The translations under genes and the position numbers were made by a program. From Bradyrhizobium sp. DOA9 (GTDB taxonomy: Bacteria > Pseudomonadota > Alphaproteobacteria > Rhizobiales > Xanthobacteraceae): a stretch of 64,000 bases of DNA. The stretch spans positions 3,647,725 to 3,711,724 of the forward strand of contig NZ_DF820425.1 in the NCBI RefSeq assembly GCF_000617845.2, read 5' to 3'. Positions 34,852 to 42,248 of the stretch are shown here, one piece after another; position 1 is the first letter of the stretch; each line of letters begins with the position of its first letter. The notes under the pieces were generated by a model. That model saw only the letters and a program-made list of their open reading frames with translations, was not told the DNA's origin and ran no database searches.

Positions 34852-34949
34852 GCATGATCCGGAAAAGTGTGAAGCGGTTTTCCGAAAAGATCATGCTCAA
34901 ACAATAACCTAAAGCGCGATGACGATTCATCCTGATCGCATCGCGCTTT
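34852..34949. repeat. Dispersed repeat with two hairpins after the Hsp70-like gene
   Basis: First hairpin: GCATGATC (34852-34859) with GATCATGC (34889-34896), including GGAAAA/TTTTCC inside. Second hairpin: AAAGCGCGAT (34911-34920) with ATCGCGCTTT (34940-34949). This composite element is typical of many Bradyrhizobium intergenic regions. The second hairpin may end the Hsp70-like transcript. Confidence 0.75.
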
Positions 34950-35089
34950 AATCGAGGGCGGGCGCCCGGTCCCAACGGTCCGGCTGCCGCCTCAATCAAG
35001 GTCGGGTCTTTTTCGGGGCTCCGTGTTCCCGCCGCAACAGCGTTTCCGGGCAATCAGTGGTAGTGCTGTTGGCAACGGGGGACGAGGTC

Positions 35090-35962
35090 GTGATCAAGGC
35101 AATTGCTGCGGGCATTTCCGGCTTAAGCTTGCTTGTTTCAGTTCCGGTGGGGGCGGCCGACCTGGTCGCGAAGGCGCCGATCGCCGCGCCTCCAACCTGG
35201 ACCGGCTTTTATGTCGGCGGTCAGATTGGTGGCGCGTGGGCCAATCGTGATGTCACCTACGCAGCGAACGATGGGGCCGCAGCGGCGGTGGTGAGCGGAG
35301 GGTTTGTCTTTGCAGGAACCCAACCGATTTCTCCAAACAGCTTCAATATGAGCGGCGTCGTCGGCGGGATCGACGCGGGTTATAATTGGCAGATCCAACG
35401 GGGTTGGTTGCTGGGAATCGAAGCCGATCTCAACGGTTCGGGTTTGAAGGGTTCGGGGAGCAGCACGTCCTTCATTCAGCAACTGCCGGGCTTGACCTTC
35501 ACCCAGACCGTCGCCGAACAGCAAAAGGTCGAGTGGTATGGCACCTTGCGCGGCCGAATCGGATGGTTGCCGCGTGCCGACGTCTTGCTGTTCGCGACCG
35601 GCGGTCTTGCCTATGGAAAGGTTACGAGCAGCGGCGACTACTCCACCAACGGTCCGTTCGCTGCGCCCTTCGGCGCCGCGGTCGGCGGCGTGTCGCTCCA
35701 ATGTACGACGAACTCGACGTGCTTCGCCGGCTCATCGTCATCGATCCGTACCGGCTGGACGGCCGGTGCCGGAGGCGAGTGGATGTTCTCGCGCAACTGG
35801 ACCGCCAAGCTTGAATACCAGTACGTCAATCTTGGCGGCGACGGTCTCCGCCTCACCGCAAACGCGGTCGTGTCGGCGGCAGACACGCCGGCGTCGTTCA
35901 ATGCCAATTCCGCGCGTGTCGACTTTCACGTCGTGCGCGCAGGTGTGAACTTTCATTTCTGA
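35090..35962 (+). CDS. Outer-membrane beta-barrel protein (Omp25/31-like)
   Basis: A 290-residue exported protein. The GTG at 35090 follows GGGGGACGAG and gives a signal peptide ending VGA-ADLVAKAP. The mature part shows the family start WTGFYVGGQIGGAWAN, alternating aromatic strands such as WEGYGTL-like VEWYGTLRGRIGW, and a C-terminal strand ending in phenylalanine (VVRAGVNFHF), typical of barrels inserted by BamA. It belongs to the small-barrel group related to Omp25 and to opacity proteins common in rhizobia. A short in-frame extension to 35057 is less likely. Role structural or unknown. Confidence 0.88.
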   Translation: MIKAIAAGISGLSLLVSVPVGAADLVAKAPIAAPPTWTGFYVGGQIGGAWANRDVTYAANDGAAAAVVSGGFVFAGTQPISPNSFNMSGVVGGIDAGYNWQIQRGWLLGIEADLNGSGLKGSGSSTSFIQQLPGLTFTQTVAEQQKVEWYGTLRGRIGWLPRADVLLFATGGLAYGKVTSSGDYSTNGPFAAPFGAAVGGVSLQCTTNSTCFAGSSSSIRTGWTAGAGGEWMFSRNWTAKLEYQYVNLGGDGLRLTANAVVSAADTPASFNANSARVDFHVVRAGVNFHF

Positions 35963-36043
35963 TCTGCTGTCGAACAGCCTGCTTCCTCGGAGTCGGCTCG
36001 ATCACGAGGCCGCCGACACCTGCGGCCTTTCGCGGTTCGACCG

Positions 36044-36493
36044 CTATTTCTGCTGAATTCGGTTCAGGTAGTCGATCACCGCGAGAATCCGGGTCCGCAC
36101 GACGACCTCCGGGTTCTGCTGCGGCCCGGCCTTTTGCCAGTAATAGGAATCGACGGCGTGAGGGAGGCTGACGATGGGGTTGAACCGCTCGCCCCAGATC
36201 GGCATTTCGCGGGTGCCGTGCGCCGGGACCGATTTCGACCCGTATATGGTTTCGTAGACGGCGTTGGTGGGAAACACCCCGTTGTTGGTCTTGGCCAACA
36301 GGGTCAGGTCGGAAGGCCGGGTCTTGAGCTGGCTGCCGACGGGACCATTGCCCCTTGCATCGGCGCCATGACAGCTCGCGCAGGAAGACTGAAATTCCGC
36401 CTTGCCGATATCGACGTCTTCGCCCTTGGCGGCGGTGGCGAAACCGGCGGCAAGACCGGCAAGGATCAACCATTCGACAGCAGATCGCATCAT
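36044..36493 (-). CDS. Periplasmic monoheme cytochrome c
   Basis: A 149-residue protein with a signal peptide (about residues 1-22) and one heme-binding motif CASCH. The likely sixth ligand is the methionine in REMPIWGERF. It resembles small class-I cytochromes c with the CASCHGADARGNGPV start. It is monocistronic, with GGAGGCG upstream of its start. Its electron partners cannot be told from context. Confidence 0.9.
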   Translation of the reverse strand: MMRSAVEWLILAGLAAGFATAAKGEDVDIGKAEFQSSCASCHGADARGNGPVGSQLKTRPSDLTLLAKTNNGVFPTNAVYETIYGSKSVPAHGTREMPIWGERFNPIVSLPHAVDSYYWQKAGPQQNPEVVVRTRILAVIDYLNRIQQK

Positions 36494-36688
36494 TTCGCCT
36501 CCGACGCGCGCAGGGAAGACTTCTGCTCCTACCGCATTGTCCTTCCGACGGCTTGACGCACATCAAGGCCGCACACGCGGGTGCCGTGGGTGGGCAATGG
36601 CGCAGAGCACCGTGCCCACCGTCTTCCAAGGTCGAGAGAGCATCGGCGGGCGCTGGGCTTTGCCCACCCGACAATCCCGATCTGGTCG

Positions 36689-37132
36689 CTACTGGTTGAT
36701 CTCCGGCTCGACGAGCTTTGCCAGATTGCGCAGCGATTCCTGCCAGCCGAGATAACAGGCTTCCGGCGGGATGATGTCGGGGATGCCGGCCTGCGTGATG
36801 TCGATCTCGGTGCCGACCGAAACCTTCTTCAGCGTCACGGTCACTTCGATCAGACCCGGCAGATTGGGATCGTCGAACTTGTCGGTGTAGCGGAGGCGCT
36901 CGCCGGGCACGAGCTCGACGAACTCGCCGCCGAACGAATGGCTGTTGCCCGTGGTGAAATTCCGGAACGACATCTTGAACGTGCCGCCGACCTTGGGCTC
37001 GAAATGATGCACGGTGCAGGTGAAGCCGTTCGGCGGAAGCCATTTCGCCATCGCATCGGCTTCCAGGAACGCGCGGTAGACCTTCTCCGGGCTGGTGGCG
37101 AGAACGCGGTGCAGGCGGACGGTATTGGGCAT
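36689..37132 (-). CDS. SRPBCC/AHSA1-domain protein
   Basis: A 147-residue protein of the START-like fold, AHSA1 branch. Blocks LATSPEKVYRAFLEADAMAKWLPP, GGEFVELVPGERLRYTDKF and GWQESLRNLAKLVE are characteristic. Such proteins bind hydrophobic ligands in a cavity; no function is established for this group. No linked pathway gene is evident nearby. Confidence 0.9.
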   Translation of the reverse strand: MPNTVRLHRVLATSPEKVYRAFLEADAMAKWLPPNGFTCTVHHFEPKVGGTFKMSFRNFTTGNSHSFGGEFVELVPGERLRYTDKFDDPNLPGLIEVTVTLKKVSVGTEIDITQAGIPDIIPPEACYLGWQESLRNLAKLVEPEINQ

Positions 37133-37318
37133 GGTTGTTATCCTCAGTGTTGATGGGCCCGAGTTCGGCGTCTATGGCCCATTCATGTCACGAGGACGAC
37201 GGGCAAGCCGCCGATCCGACACGCGCTTGCTGATTTTTTGTCGGGAACGCCGGCGGCAGATGGTCTGGCCCGAGCGGCTAGACAGAAGCTACGCCAAGGG
37301 CCTCATCGTGAACGCCCG

Positions 37319-38386
37319 TCACTTGGTGATGACGTGCTTCGTCGGCGTCACCGCGGGCGGCGGTGCCGCCGGCGAAATCACGAACGTCACCCACGCGTTC
37401 CAGCCCTCGGGACGGTTTTCGGCGGCAAATTCCTTGTAGCCCTTGAAATTCAGGTAGCCCTGCTTGTCGCCGACCGGGAAGATGAACCCGATCTGCGGGC
37501 CGATCCCGCCCACCCGCGAGCGGAAGCAGCCGACGCGATCGCCGGATCCGCTGTCGCAGCCGAGCTGCTGGTAGAGATAGCCGACGAGACCCACCTGCAC
37601 CTGCTTGCTCAGGAACTGGGACGCGCCCCAGTCGAAGTGCATGTCCACGCCACTCTGATACTGCGTATCGGTGTTCTTGAAATTGTAGGTGAAGCCGAGC
37701 ACGCCGGACAGCTCATGTCCGGTCTGCGGATTGAAATAGGTGTAGCCGCCTCCCGCGTCGATCGCACCATGTCCAAGCCCGATATTGGCGAGCCGGTTCG
37801 ACTGGTAAGCGCCGACCGGGATGTCACCCATGACGTAGGTCATGTAGTTGTTGACCCCGGCATTCCAGCGCAGCGCGAATTGCGGGATCACATCACCGAA
37901 GCCGCTGATGGAATCGCTGATGGAATCAGTGCGCGCGAAAGGAATCGAAACCCCACCCGGCAGTGCAAGTGTGCCTGTCACGGATCCATCGAGCGAAGTG
38001 GTATTGGCGCCGTAGATCCCGATCAGGCTGGCCGAAGCCTGACCGCCCAGGACAGGCGTTGCAAAGACATAGGTCGCATTCAAAAGGCCAAGGTCCACGC
38101 TTGCATTGACGTTCGCGCTCACCGTGGCGGTCAAGTTTGCAGGGATACGGCCGATCTGGATTTCGCGCGCTCGCGCCACGTCACCGCCGGCGGACACCGA
38201 GGTGTGATAGTAGACCGCGGCGGCGGTCCAGCCCGGTTGCTGAGGTGTGGCAGCGAGGCTGCCGAAGATGCCCGGGATCCAGAAGCTGATGCCGCTTTCG
38301 TCGGCCACGGACTTGGTCGGTATTGATGCCAAGATTGCTACCAAGGCCGCAATTGCAATAGCGGCAAAAGCTTTCGCCAATCGCAT
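37319..38386 (-). CDS. SphA/MetA-pathway-type outer-membrane transporter
   Basis: A 355-residue exported beta-barrel. The signal peptide covers about residues 1-28 (up to SVADESGISF). The mature part begins GISFWIPGIFGSLAATPQQPGW and has many alternating strands, including GFGDVIPQFALRWNAGVNNY and GVLGFTYNFKNTDTQYQSG, typical for the phenol-degradation MetA-like outer membrane family, which often sit with aromatic or aliphatic degradation genes. Start at 38386 is preceded by GGAGGAG. It is divergent from the arylsulfatase gene; the two share a 320-bp region. Possibly imports a sulfated or aromatic substrate. Confidence 0.82.
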   Translation of the reverse strand: MRLAKAFAAIAIAALVAILASIPTKSVADESGISFWIPGIFGSLAATPQQPGWTAAAVYYHTSVSAGGDVARAREIQIGRIPANLTATVSANVNASVDLGLLNATYVFATPVLGGQASASLIGIYGANTTSLDGSVTGTLALPGGVSIPFARTDSISDSISGFGDVIPQFALRWNAGVNNYMTYVMGDIPVGAYQSNRLANIGLGHGAIDAGGGYTYFNPQTGHELSGVLGFTYNFKNTDTQYQSGVDMHFDWGASQFLSKQVQVGLVGYLYQQLGCDSGSGDRVGCFRSRVGGIGPQIGFIFPVGDKQGYLNFKGYKEFAAENRPEGWNAWVTFVISPAAPPPAVTPTKHVITK

Positions 38387-38706
38387 GATGTCTCCTCCCG
38401 AACCACGAGCTTCGCTCAGTGGGAGCGCCTGAAATGTTGCTGATCATATGACCCGGTCGGGCGGGCTTGCCATAGCTGCCGAAGAGCCGGGAATACTTTG
38501 CAATCAGGTGTAGCAAGACAACAACAATGCAGCGTCATGATACCAGCGCGCTGGAGACGGAGTTGCGGGAATTTACGGAAGAACGCCACGCCTCTGTCTG
38601 CAATATCCCCGCTTCTGATCCGTTCTCTTGATCCGTTGATCCATATCAATCCCTTTTGCTGGTCGCCGGAAAATGATGGTGCCTCATTTGAAGGCGAGGA
38701 ATTGCA
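38387..38706. other. 320-bp divergent promoter region between outer-membrane gene and arylsulfatase
   Basis: No gene seen. Close to the arylsulfatase start there are short direct copies of GATCCGTT (within 38612-38641). They may be part of a binding site, but nothing more can be said. Confidence 0.4.
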
Positions 38707-41388
38707 ATGAGCACTGCCCGATCCTTTCATATTGTCGCATTGATCCTTTCGTTCTCGGCGCCGGCATTCGCACAGCAGGCACAACAAGCGGCGCCGCCAC
38801 CCGGCTCACCCGCGGCAACCATCACCATCCCCGGCGACCAGCTTCCGCCCCCGCCGCAAAAATTCGGCGGAAAAATCGAGCGCGATGCGCGCAATTCGAC
38901 ACCTTTCTGGCCCTCGCGCGTGGTGCCGCCCAAGGGCGCGCCGAACGTGCTGCTGATCATCACTGACGATGCCGGCTATGGCGTACCCTCGACGTTCGGC
39001 GGCGTGATCCCCACGCCGGCGCTCGATCGCATCGCGCAGAACGGATTGCGCTACACGAATTTCCATTCGACCGCGCTATGCTCACCAACGCGCGCGGCAC
39101 TCATCACCGGGCGTAACCATCACTCGGTGGGTTACGGCGTGATCGCCGAACAGGCCACCGGCTTCCCCGGCTACGACAGCATCATCACCAAGGACAAGGC
39201 GACGATCGGACGGATCCTTTCCGATAACGGCTATCGCACAGCGTGGTTCGGCAAGAACCACAATACGCCGGAATACCAGGCGAGCCAGGCAGGTCCGTTC
39301 GACCAGTGGCCAACCGGCATGGGCTTTGAATATTTCTACGGCTTCATGGGCGGCGACACCAACCAATGGCAGCCTGGCAATCTCGTCCGCAATACCACGC
39401 CGATCTATCCCTACGAAGGAAAGCCCGGCTGGAATCTGGTGACGGCGATGGCTGACGAGGCCATCGACTATGTCAATCGCATGAACGCGCTGTCGCCGGA
39501 TACGCCGTTCTTCGTGAAATTCGCGCCCGGCGCGACCCATGCCCCGCATCACCCGACGCCGGAGTGGGTGAAGAAGATCGGCGACATGCACTTGTTCGAC
39601 CAGGGCTGGAACAAGCTGCGCGACACGATCTTCGAGAACCAGAAGCGGCTCGGCGTCATTCCGCAGAATGCGAAGATGACCCCGTGGCCGAAGGATCTGA
39701 TCAAGGAATGGGATCAGCTCTCGGCCGACGAGAAGAAGCTGTTCATCCGCCAGGCTGACGTATTCGCCGCCTTTGTCGCATACGCTGACAACGAAATCGG
39801 CCGCGTGATCCAGTCCATCCAGGATATGGGCAAGCTCGACAACACTCTCATCATCTATATCGAGGGGGACAACGGGACGAGCGCGGAGGGGCAACCCAAC
39901 GGCACGCCGAACGAAGTGGCGATGTTCAACCAGATCACGCCGTCGGTCGAGGACCAGCTCAAATATTTCTACGACGTCTGGGGCACCGACCGCACCTACA
40001 ATCACATGTCGATCGGCTGGGCCTGGGCGTTCGACACGCCCTTCTCCTGGACGAAGCAGATCGTCTCCCACTTCGGTGGCACGCGCCAGGGCATGGCGAT
40101 TTCCTGGCCGGAAGTGATCAAGGACAAGGGTGGCATCCGCCATCAGTTCCACCATGTCATCGACGTCGTACCGACAATTCTCGAGGCGGCGAAGATCAAG
40201 CAGCCGGACCTCGTCGACGGTATCAAGCAGAGCCCGATCGAAGGCGTCAGCATGATGTACACGTTCGATGCGAAGAATGCGAACGTGGCCTCGACGCACA
40301 CGACTCAGTATTTCGAGATGTTCGCCGATCGAGCGATATACAATGACGGCTGGATCGCCAGCACGAAGGTCTTGCGGCCGCCGTGGGTGACCGTCGCGAA
40401 ACTGCCGAGCCCGGGCGACTACCCCTGGGAGCTCTATGACCTGCGCAACGACTGGACACAGGCTGAGGACGTCGCCGCCAAGAATCCGGACAAGCTGAAA
40501 GAGTTGCAGGCGCTGTTTTGGAAGGAGGCGGAAAAGTATCAGGTGCTGCCACTCGACTCGACGGTGGCCGCGCGCATGATCACTCCGCGTCCGAGTCTCA
40601 GTGCCGGCCGCACAAGCTTTGCCTGGACGCGACCGATGACCGGCACGCCGAATGGTGATGCGCCGAGCTTGCTCAACTCCTCCTACAACTTCAAGGTTGA
40701 CGTAGACATTCCGCAAGGAGGTGCCGAGGGCGTGCTGGTGACCCAGGGAGGCCGGTTTGGCGGCTATGGCCTCTACGTCCTGAAGAACAAGCCTGTGTTC
40801 ACCTGGAACCTCGTCGATCTCAAGCGCGTGCGTTGGGAAGGGCCCGAACTCGCACCGGGCAAGCACCTCATCGAGTTCGACTTCAAGTACGATGGTCTTG
40901 GTGCGGGCACCATGGTGTTCGGCAACTACACCGGCATCGGGCAAGGCGGCACCGGCACCCTGAAGGTCGATGGCAAGGCGGTGTCCACGGAGAAGATGGA
41001 GCACACTTTGCCGTTCATCCTGCAATGGGACGAGGCATTCGACATCGGCTCAGACACCGGCACGCCGGTGGACGACAACGACTATCAGGCACCATTCGTC
41101 TTCACCGGAAAGATCAACAGGCTTACGCTGGACATAGACCGGCCCAAGCTGAGCCCGGACGATGTCAAGCGTCTGCAGGAGGCCGCCCGCGCCGCCGGTG
41201 ATGGGCCAACCGCCGACGACGGACAGACTGCTTCATCCGGGACACAGGTGGGCACCGTTGGCCTGAACCTTGTCGAAAAGATCCAGCTTCGGATCGACAA
41301 GCGAGAAGGTTGTCGCAAACAGGCCGAAGCGAAAGGTCTTGGTATGGTGGACCGCGTCAGGTTCGTCCAGGAGTGTGCCCGCCAATAG
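38707..41388 (+). CDS. Periplasmic arylsulfatase with C-terminal extension
   Basis: An 893-residue exported enzyme that hydrolyses sulfate esters. The signal peptide ends at about AFA-QQ (residue 22). The formylglycine motif is CSPTR at residues 125-129, in ALCSPTRAALITGR. Metal ligands D87 and D88 (LLIITDDAG) and the later DN pair in YIEGDNGTS are present. Roughly residues 80-560 form the sulfatase fold; the rest is a beta-rich C-terminal region (FKVDVDIPQGGAEG, TGKINRLTLDID) and a PsiF-like cysteine-containing tail near residues 860-893. It requires a formylglycine-generating activity, which is not encoded in the window. It may give access to sulfur from organic sulfates, together with the outer-membrane protein opposite it. 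Confidence 0.92.
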   Translation: MSTARSFHIVALILSFSAPAFAQQAQQAAPPPGSPAATITIPGDQLPPPPQKFGGKIERDARNSTPFWPSRVVPPKGAPNVLLIITDDAGYGVPSTFGGVIPTPALDRIAQNGLRYTNFHSTALCSPTRAALITGRNHHSVGYGVIAEQATGFPGYDSIITKDKATIGRILSDNGYRTAWFGKNHNTPEYQASQAGPFDQWPTGMGFEYFYGFMGGDTNQWQPGNLVRNTTPIYPYEGKPGWNLVTAMADEAIDYVNRMNALSPDTPFFVKFAPGATHAPHHPTPEWVKKIGDMHLFDQGWNKLRDTIFENQKRLGVIPQNAKMTPWPKDLIKEWDQLSADEKKLFIRQADVFAAFVAYADNEIGRVIQSIQDMGKLDNTLIIYIEGDNGTSAEGQPNGTPNEVAMFNQITPSVEDQLKYFYDVWGTDRTYNHMSIGWAWAFDTPFSWTKQIVSHFGGTRQGMAISWPEVIKDKGGIRHQFHHVIDVVPTILEAAKIKQPDLVDGIKQSPIEGVSMMYTFDAKNANVASTHTTQYFEMFADRAIYNDGWIASTKVLRPPWVTVAKLPSPGDYPWELYDLRNDWTQAEDVAAKNPDKLKELQALFWKEAEKYQVLPLDSTVAARMITPRPSLSAGRTSFAWTRPMTGTPNGDAPSLLNSSYNFKVDVDIPQGGAEGVLVTQGGRFGGYGLYVLKNKPVFTWNLVDLKRVRWEGPELAPGKHLIEFDFKYDGLGAGTMVFGNYTGIGQGGTGTLKVDGKAVSTEKMEHTLPFILQWDEAFDIGSDTGTPVDDNDYQAPFVFTGKINRLTLDIDRPKLSPDDVKRLQEAARAAGDGPTADDGQTASSGTQVGTVGLNLVEKIQLRIDKREGCRKQAEAKGLGMVDRVRFVQECARQ

Positions 41389-41403
41389 CTCGGCGCGAGA
41401 CCG

Positions 41404-41427
41404 CCGGGAAGCCAATCGGCTTCCCGG
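41404..41427. terminator. Hairpin after arylsulfatase
   Basis: Perfect arms CCGGGAAGCC and GGCTTCCCGG with an AATC loop. It lacks a following T-run, so it may only be a partial terminator before the small downstream gene. Confidence 0.5.
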
Positions 41428-41459
41428 CCAATGCTCGCGATGCACAATCGGAGAGATCT

Positions 41460-41738
41460 ATGAAAAGCGGTCGCTGGATTTTCCTTGCAGCGCTTGCGCT
41501 GATCGACGCCTTGCCTTTCGGTGCCGCCGCGGCTCAGGGCACGGCGGAGACGGTGCAGAGCATGCTCGCCGCACAGATCCGATCGCAGGGGTTCACGTGT
41601 GACAAGGCGCTCGGCGCGACGAAGGACACCGCGCGCTCGCGGGCCGATCATGCGGTCTGGGTGCTCAAATGCAGCAATGCGAGCTATCGGGTGAGCCGCG
41701 CGCCGGACATGGCCGCAAAGGTCGAGCCGTTGCGCTGA
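41460..41738 (+). CDS. Small exported protein, unknown
   Basis: A 92-residue protein with a signal peptide (about residues 1-24, ending AAA-QGTAE) and two cysteines (in GFTCDKALG and VLKCSNAS) that could form a disulfide. The ATG at 41460 has GGAGAG upstream. It lies 72 bases after the arylsulfatase and 30 bases before the DUF2721 gene, so it could be in that operon. No family recognised. Confidence 0.75.
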   Translation: MKSGRWIFLAALALIDALPFGAAAAQGTAETVQSMLAAQIRSQGFTCDKALGATKDTARSRADHAVWVLKCSNASYRVSRAPDMAAKVEPLR

Positions 41739-41768
41739 CGAGGCGCGCCAGCACCGAACGGCGGTAAA

Positions 41769-42221
41769 ATGCAAAGCGTCACCGATCTGATCCCGATTAC
41801 ACCGTCGATCGACGAGCTTGCTCGCATCATCGCCAATGTCGCGGCTCCGGCTTTTCTGCTCGGTGCGGTTGCTGCGTTCATCTCGGTCGTGATCTCGCGG
41901 ATCAACCGGGTGATCGATCGCTCGCAGTTCATTCACGGCATTCCCGCTGGCGATTCTGCAAGAGCATTCCTGAAGGCCGATCTTCCGCGGCTTCGGGAAC
42001 GGGCGCGGCTTCTCAACCGGTCGCTGTTCTGTTCTATTGTCGCGGCGATCCTGACGGCACTCATCATCTTCGTTGCGTTCGTCAGCGCGCTGCTTCAGAT
42101 CGCACACGAATATGGCGTGGCGATCCTGTTCATGGCGGCCATGCTGATGTTCAGCGCCGCCCTGGTCGACCTGGCACGTGAAGCCAGAATTGCGCTCCAC
42201 GACAATGACCTTCACGTGTAA
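41769..42221 (+). CDS. DUF2721 family membrane protein
   Basis: A 150-residue protein with three membrane helices (about 25-45, 87-107 and 113-133). The motif VAAPAFLLGAVAAFISVVISRINRVIDR is typical for DUF2721, followed by LRERARLLNRS. Function unknown. It sits 30 bases after the small exported protein and 27 bases before the multiheme cytochrome, which suggests co-transcription. Confidence 0.85.
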   Translation: MQSVTDLIPITPSIDELARIIANVAAPAFLLGAVAAFISVVISRINRVIDRSQFIHGIPAGDSARAFLKADLPRLRERARLLNRSLFCSIVAAILTALIIFVAFVSALLQIAHEYGVAILFMAAMLMFSAALVDLAREARIALHDNDLHV

Positions 42222-42248
42222 GCGGAGTGGCGGGGGCGGTAAGCGGAC

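Noticed and set aside
39082..41025. 647-residue minus-strand frame opposite the arylsulfatase, and similar long antisense frames at 42450-44621 and 50026-52566
   Set aside because: Long antisense frames are expected in high-GC coding DNA; none shows a domain or a start signal.
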